Shown: positions 58,717-64,000 of the stretch, in pieces
Layout: each line of letters begins with the position of its first letter
Numbering within the stretch: position 1 is the first letter of the stretch
Source of the DNA: Rhodeus uyekii
Lineage: Eukaryota; Chordata; Actinopteri; Cypriniformes; Acheilognathidae
Assembly (NCBI GenBank): GCA_037043235.1
Contig: JAWRVZ010000185.1
Span: forward strand, 823,501-887,500
Direction: 5' to 3'
Length of the DNA stretch: 64,000 nucleotides
The notes under the pieces: model-generated
Told to the model about the DNA's origin: nothing
The model's input: the letters and a program-made list of their open reading frames with translations, nothing else
The model's database searches: none
Position numbers and translations under genes: made by a program

Positions 58717-59961
58717 TTTCGTTTTGTAGTTCTTGTCTCATTTTAGCAACAAATTTCTTTAGTCTGTAAATCTCTTGTACAGTGAATTGTTCAGTTCCTT
58801 CTCCCCTTATTAGTGCTCCAACTGTCTCAATAAACAATCTCCGATTAGGGAACGCCTCAACAACCTGTACGTTTTGTGCATTTTTTGTTCTTTGCAAAAA
58901 AGCCCTGATTTTTTTAAAAGAATAATCATTCTGTTTTTCTTTATTTTTGCTGTTAGTTGCCTCAGTGTCTGAATCATCCACTGTGCTGAGTTCACTATCA
59001 TCACGCTTAACATCAGTGACACAACAATTCCTTCTCATCCTCGTCTTAGCTCTTTTCCTCTTTATAGACGGAGTCTTAAAGAGCTCTTCATCCTCCACTA
59101 CTTCACTGTCCTTCCCTTCAAGCACAGTCTCTGTAGCCTCAGCCACATTACTTCCTCCTACACTCACTTCTTCCACATCCACAACTGTTTCCTCTGTTTC
59201 CATCCTATCCACCTGTTCCTCCTCGTCCTCTTTCACATTTTCCTCATCAGTCACATTATCCTGCACCGGCTCTTCCACCGCACCTCCTCCAGCATCCTCA
59301 ATATCCTCATCCTCAACAGCATCAACAACATCAACAGCTTCAACAACTTCAACCTCATCAGCAGTACCAACAGCATCGGCATTATCAACAGTCTCATCCT
59401 TCTCTGGACATTTACGTCTTATATGCCCCTCTTTTCCACACCCAAAGCACTTCATTGTCTCAGAAGATGCAAAAACAATATAATCAAACCCATCCACTTT
59501 AAATTTGAAAGCCACACTAAGTTCCTCGATTTCATTCTTTAAAATCATGTGAACCTGGCGTCTGAAACACACAACATGCTTCAGCAAAGGTGACTTACAG
59601 CCTAAGGGAATCTTTCTCAATTGGGAAACTATTTTGCCATGTCTTGATAGTTCTGCCAGCAAAAGCTCATCCTTAATAAAAGGGGGAACATTGGACAATG
59701 TAATTTTCCTTGCTGGCTGAACCAAAGGCATTACAGGGGTAAACGTGTCTTTTATTACCACACCGCTCTGCACCAAACTGTTTACTTTTTCTAAACTGTC
59801 GAGAAAAATGACGACAGCACTACTCATTCGGGACGCTGACATGATGCTATCATACCCTACAGCTTTCCCGACCGCCAAACTACACTCCTCGACCGAGCAA
59901 TTCATCACCGGCATGATTTTGATGCCGTGCCTCCGTGAGAGACGCTCAAAACACACCTTCC
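58697..59961 (-). CDS. LINE ORF1 (C-terminal part), zinc-knuckle RNA-binding protein
   Basis: From KVCFERLSRRHGIKIMPVMN, through an RRM-like region (RKITLSNVPPFIKDELLLAE, CKSPLLKHVVCFRRQVHMIL), to a CCHC knuckle CFGCGKEGHIRRKC at about 59412-59455, then a long acidic tail (VDAVEDEDIEDAGG and similar) and a basic end. ORF1 proteins of this kind coat LINE RNA. The proline-rich region joined upstream of 59961 belongs to the inserted LTR element. The original start lies at 61679, and its frame continues at 59956 if the insert and one CTTCC copy are disregarded. Confidence 0.82.
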
Positions 59962-60727
59962 TGTCACGGCTGTGGGCTGATGGCGGGACCGGCTCTGGAG
60001 GATCTGGCGGGACCGGCTCTGGATCTGGCGGGACCGGCTCTGGATCTGGCGGGACCGGCTCTGGCTCTGGATCTGGGTCCGGATCAGGCGGCTGTGGCTC
60101 TGGCTGGACCGGCTGTGGCTCTGGCAGGACCGGCTGGAACGGCTCTGGCTCTGGCTGGACCGGCTGGAACGGCTGTGGCTCTGGCTGGACCGGCTGGAAC
60201 GGCTGTGGCTCTGGCTGGACCGGCTGGAACGGCTGTGACTCTGGCTGGACCGGCTGGAACGGCTGTGGCTCTCGGCAGAGTTCTGGAGGTCCTGGGAGGG
60301 CCGGCTGCACCGGCGGAGGCTCTGGGAGGGCCGGCTGCACCGGCGGAGGCTCTGGGAGGGCCGGCTGCACCGGCGGAGGCTCTGGGAGGGCCGGCTGCAC
60401 CGGCGGAGGCGGTTCGGGCCACGGGAGATCTGGCCAATCCAGAGGCCCGGGCAGGTCCAGGGATTCAGGCCACGGCGGGAGTTCCAGGTCAGTAGGATGC
60501 TCTGGCAGGCTGGGCTCGGACTCTGGCTGGAGGCTCTCGGGCTCTGGCTGGAGGATCTCGGGCGCTGGCTGGAGGATCTCGGGCGCTGGCTGGAGGATCT
60601 CGGGCGCTGGCTGGAGGATCTCGGGCGCTGGCTGGAGGATCTCTGGCGCTGGCTTGAGGATCTCTGGCTCTGGCTTGAGGATCTCTGGCTCTGGCTTGAG
60701 GATCTCGGGAACAGGCGCTGGACGGCG

Positions 60728-61216
60728 TCAAGGCGTGGGAACTGGCGCTGGACTCGGTTCATTCTCGGCCGCGGGACTCTGGAGCGTGGATGCAGGCGCT
60801 ATCGGGCTGACAACGGACGCCGGAGTGGGCGAAAAAGCTGTGGGCGCGAACGCAGCCTGACCAGCGAGTTGGACTGGTCCAGGCTGCTCTCTAGCGGGCA
60901 CAGAAGGACCCCTTCGAGGAGCGGGAGTTGTAGCCGACGGGCGCGCTGTAGATGCTGGAAGAGAGGCTGACTGGTGGGCCAGACTGGGCTTAGGGTAGAC
61001 ACTCTCCAGACATTTATCAACGGCTGCACGCCAACTAAGTCCTGTGATGTCTGGGAGGTCCCGCGGCTGGTGGTATATTGCCCCGACCCAGTAGATTGTC
61101 CTTAGAGCTGCGTCATCAAGCCCAGAGATAGCGGCGAGCGCACGGAACTCCTGGGAATAGCGAGCCAGATCCGGGTTGCGACAAGCGATGGAGATAAACA
61201 GGTCAGCCAGCTCCAT
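60728..61216 (-). CDS. Gag-like protein of the LTR element, TGA-terminated
   Basis: The 162-aa frame starts MELADLFISIACRNPDLARY, then EFRALAAISGLDDAALRTIY and WRAAVDKCLESVYPKP, a helical segment like those seen at the start of fish retro-element gag relatives, followed by Ala/Pro-rich sequence. The stop TGA (60728-60730) is followed in the same frame by PEILQPA-type repeats and remains open into LINE ORF1. Function is unknown; a capsid-like origin is an inference. Confidence 0.55.
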   Translation of the reverse strand: MELADLFISIACRNPDLARYSQEFRALAAISGLDDAALRTIYWVGAIYHQPRDLPDITGLSWRAAVDKCLESVYPKPSLAHQSASLPASTARPSATTPAPRRGPSVPAREQPGPVQLAGQAAFAPTAFSPTPASVVSPIAPASTLQSPAAENEPSPAPVPTP

Positions 61217-61268
61217 CTCAGCAGCAAAAAAAACAGTCTTTGTGGCGACTTAACCAGGTCGGTAATTC

Positions 61269-61658
61269 TGTCACGGCTGTGGGCTGATGTGCGATGCGGA
61301 GCAAACACGGAAATGCGGGGCTTCAAACAGAAAATACTTTGAGTAAACTCAAAACAAACGCGGCACACAATGGTGCAAAATACAGGGAGAACACGGAGAG
61401 TACATCCACACACGAGCTTACATGTAACACTGACAATTACCGACAAAGACCAGGACACACAAGAGGGTATTAATAGAGACAGACATGGGAAACACCTGGA
61501 GACACTGACGAGGTAATTGATACTAGAAGGGTGTGGAAGGATCTAGAAGGGCCCGGAAGTGATATCACGATAGACAGGAAGAAACAACAGGAAGTGAACC
61601 CATGACCTTAGTGACAAGGAAGTAACAAAGACACAGAGAGACATGACCAATGGTGACA
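61269..61658 (-). repeat. 5' LTR (390 bp) of the LTR element in LINE ORF1
   Basis: TG...CA ends, and flanked by the CTTCC duplication on its outer side. It lies upstream of the gag-like ATG on the minus strand. Confidence 0.8.
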
Positions 61659-61892
61659 CTTCCCGCCCGCCGCTTCCATTGCCGGCGTCCGCGACACGCG
61701 ACCAGCGCGCGCGCTCCCCACACCCTTACAAACTAAACACTAAACAACTCAAACCTAAGAAAGAAAATAACCCAAAACACCAGTGATCAAGCAAAAAATA
61801 GAGATAGTTTTTAGAAAAAAAAGATCAGAAAACTCACTCGCTTCGCTTCACACTCTCACACCACTCGCCCACTCACTCCCAACATCCGCTCA

Positions 61893-61948
61893 GAGAGAGA
61901 GAGAGAGATAGATAGATAGATAGAGAGATAGAGAGATAGATAGAGAGA
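61893..61948. repeat. (GAGA/GATA)n microsatellite
   Basis: A compound GA/GATA run to the right of the LINE 5' end. A GATA/GATG field also lies left of the LINE, and the sequence after both shares GAGTGAATCAGA. Confidence 0.9.
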
Positions 61949-62213
61949 TATACGTTGAATGAACTGTTGGAATTTGAATCGCAGCATCACATCATTTTTT
62001 TTCTGAGTTTTTATGTTTTTTTATAAATCTGTCGCAAAAACACTAAAAAGAATAAAGAGTGAATCAGAGAATGAAGGTGTGAGTTTGAGGATGAAGTTAA
62101 AACTCTAGGAGGAACTTTTTTAAATTGATAATAAAACATGAGGAATGACGTTAATGATGTTTTGATTCAATAATAATATAATGATAATATTAAACGATGA
62201 ATGTGTTTTCTAG

Positions 62214-62260
62214 TGTGGATCATGGAGGAGAGAACATGATGACAGCAGGACCACGAAAAT
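62214..62260 (+). CDS. NLR linker exon before B30.2
   Basis: A 47-nt exon, acceptor GTTTTCTAG and donor AAAAT|GTAAGT. With the neighbouring exons it encodes VDHGGENMMTAGPRK, a signature linker of fish NLR and TRIM B30.2 proteins. The phase fits the LRR exon (2) and B30.2 exon (1). Confidence 0.85.
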
Positions 62261-62294
62261 GTAAGTCCAGAAACAGTTCCAGTGTTTGTTGTTG

Positions 62295-63120
<826 letters not shown>

Positions 63121-63249
63121 ATAATAAGTTTCAGTGTTTGTTGTTGTTGTAATGTGTGTTTGTTGTTGTGTTGTAATGTGTGTTTGTTGTTGTTGATGTA
63201 ATGTGTGTTTGTTGTTGTTGTTGTTGTAATGTGTGTTTGTTGTGTTCAG

Positions 63250-63815
63250 ACGCCTGTGATCTCACACTGGATCCAAACACAGTGAACAATCAACTCGTTC
63301 TGTCTGAGGAGAACAGAAAGGTGACGCGTGTGAGAGAGAATCAGTCGTATCCTGATCATCCTGACAGATTTGATGGGATTTATCCTCAGGTTCTGTGTGG
63401 AGAGAGTCTGACTGGACGCTGTTACTGGGAGATTGAATGGAGAGGAAATTATGTTGAAATATCAGTGTCTTATAAAGGAATCAAGAGGAAAGGATGGAAT
63501 AATGACTGTGTGTTTGGACAGAATGATAAATCCTGGAGTCTGGAATATTTTAATAACAGATTCAGAGTTCGTCACAATAAGAAAGGAACTGCAGTATCTG
63601 GTGATTCAGGATCCTGTAAGAGAGCAGGAGTGTTTGTGGACGTGTCGTCCGGCTCTCTGTCCTTCTACAGCGTCTCTGACACACACACACTCACACACTT
63701 ACACACATTCAACACCACATTCACTGACACACTTTATGCTGGATTTAGAGTTTATTCAGACTCTTCAGTGTCTCTGTGTGACATTAAACACACAAAACTG
63801 ACCAACACACAATAA
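63250..63815 (+). CDS. NLR B30.2/PRY-SPRY exon with stop codon
   Basis: The final exon (acceptor TGTGTTCAG) encodes PRY then SPRY: ACDLTLDPNTVNNQLVLSEE, ENQSYPDHPDRFDGIYPQVL, GRCYWEIEWRGNYVEISVSY, WSLEYFNNRFRVRHNKKG, RAGVFVDVSSGSLSFYSVSD, TDTLYAGFRVYSDSSVSLCD. Conserved LDP, WEVE-like (WEIEW), GVFVD and SFY motifs are all present, so this domain is undamaged. B30.2 domains mediate ligand or protein binding. The upstream frameshift means it would not be translated from the main start. Confidence 0.92.
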
Positions 63816-63945
63816 CACACACAAATAAGAGTAAAAGTCTTCAAAGATTTTCACTCCAAAATCAAAGTGAAAAATAAGAAATTATATTTTATTAGTGATA
63901 TTGTGAATATTATAACAATGTGAAATAACTGTATGTGAATTATAT

Positions 63946-63951
63946 AATAAA
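63946..63951 (+). terminator. Polyadenylation signal of NLR gene
   Basis: AATAAA lies 131 bp after the B30.2 stop codon, in AT-rich 3' UTR sequence. It is the only canonical signal between the stop and the window end. Confidence 0.55.
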
Positions 63952-64000
63952 GTGTAAAATATATTCCTGTGATTAAAACTGAAATTAATGTGGCTTTATG

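Larger units (their letters stand above)
59962..61658 (-). mobile_element. Non-autonomous LTR element inserted in LINE ORF1, 3' LTR nearly deleted
   Basis: A 390-bp LTR (61269-61658, TGTCACGG to GGTGACA) is at the right. The left end keeps only the outer 21 bp of the other LTR (59962-59982, TGTCACGGCTGTGGGCTGAT and one G). A perfect 5-bp duplication CTTCC flanks the whole (59957-59961 and 61659-61663), proving insertion as one unit. The interior encodes a gag-like segment (ATG 61216) and proline-rich arrays; no pol is present. Most of the 3' LTR and the polypurine tract are lost. After the 5' LTR the bases are GAATTACCGACC, again without a TGG primer site. Confidence 0.85.
56300..61850 (-). 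mobile_element. Tx1/L1-like LINE, ORF1 interrupted by an LTR element, ORF2 broken
   Basis: Minus-strand order: a GC-rich 5' region (about 61850-61680), ORF1 start at 61679, the LTR-element insertion (59962-61658), the rest of ORF1 (59961-58697), then ORF2 endonuclease (58716-57802) and reverse transcriptase (57805 to about 56300). ORF2 overlaps the end of ORF1. The copy stops within ORF2 after the YADD box, so its 3' end is lost. The zinc-knuckle ORF1 and L1-type endonuclease resemble the Tx1 group; this clade name is recognition only. Confidence 0.8.

Overview
The window is vertebrate nuclear DNA from a teleost, most probably a cyprinid related to zebrafish. The evidence is GT-AG introns, vertebrate orthologues that can be joined exon by exon, an NLR gene of the fish-expanded FISNA-NACHT-LRR-B30.2 type, and a fish-like transposon load (Tc1-like elements, foldback MITEs, non-LTR retrotransposons, a DIRS-like fragment, a 5S-derived SINE, non-autonomous LTR elements). 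There is no sign of bacterial, plasmid or phage DNA. All names rest on recognition by eye; no search was run.

Region 1 (1-14.3 kb, minus strand): the 5' part of u2af2, the large U2AF splicing-factor subunit. Eight coding exons give 313 codons that splice in frame from the ATG at 14052 down to RRM2. The rest of RRM2 and the C-terminal UHM lie beyond base 1. The introns carry three Tc1-like remnants and several MITEs.

Region 2 (15.7-21.5 kb, plus): a complete dhrs7c-like short-chain dehydrogenase gene, seven coding exons, 319 aa. Its long second coding intron holds old LTR-like sequence and a 17-unit, 11-bp minisatellite. Region 3 (22.6-23.7 kb, plus): a complete three-exon natd1-like gene of 130 aa, starting beside a CRE-like site.

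Region 4 (25.0-63.95 kb, plus): one NLR immune-receptor locus spread over 39 kb. The order is a promoter with CRE, GC-box, E-box and ISRE-like sites; a short leader exon; an exon with ten near-identical 25-aa repeats; a diverged repeat exon; the FISNA-NACHT exon; two LRR exons; a linker; and a B30.2/SPRY exon followed by AATAAA. Splice phases agree throughout except for one extra base in the FISNA-NACHT exon. That base breaks the frame just before the P-loop, so this copy is a pseudogene or carries an assembly error.

The NLR introns contain nested transposons. A young non-autonomous LTR element (two 754-bp LTRs, GACAC target duplication) sits in a LINE 3' UTR. One LINE lies inside another of opposite strand. 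A full Tc1-like element is present. A Tx1/L1-like LINE has its ORF1 split by a second non-autonomous LTR element (CTTCC duplication). The two LTR elements share a design: no pol, a short gag-like N-terminal segment, then long in-frame proline-rich arrays. In the second one the frame runs, with a single TGA, into the LINE zinc-knuckle protein. This group of elements is the best candidate here for something undescribed.
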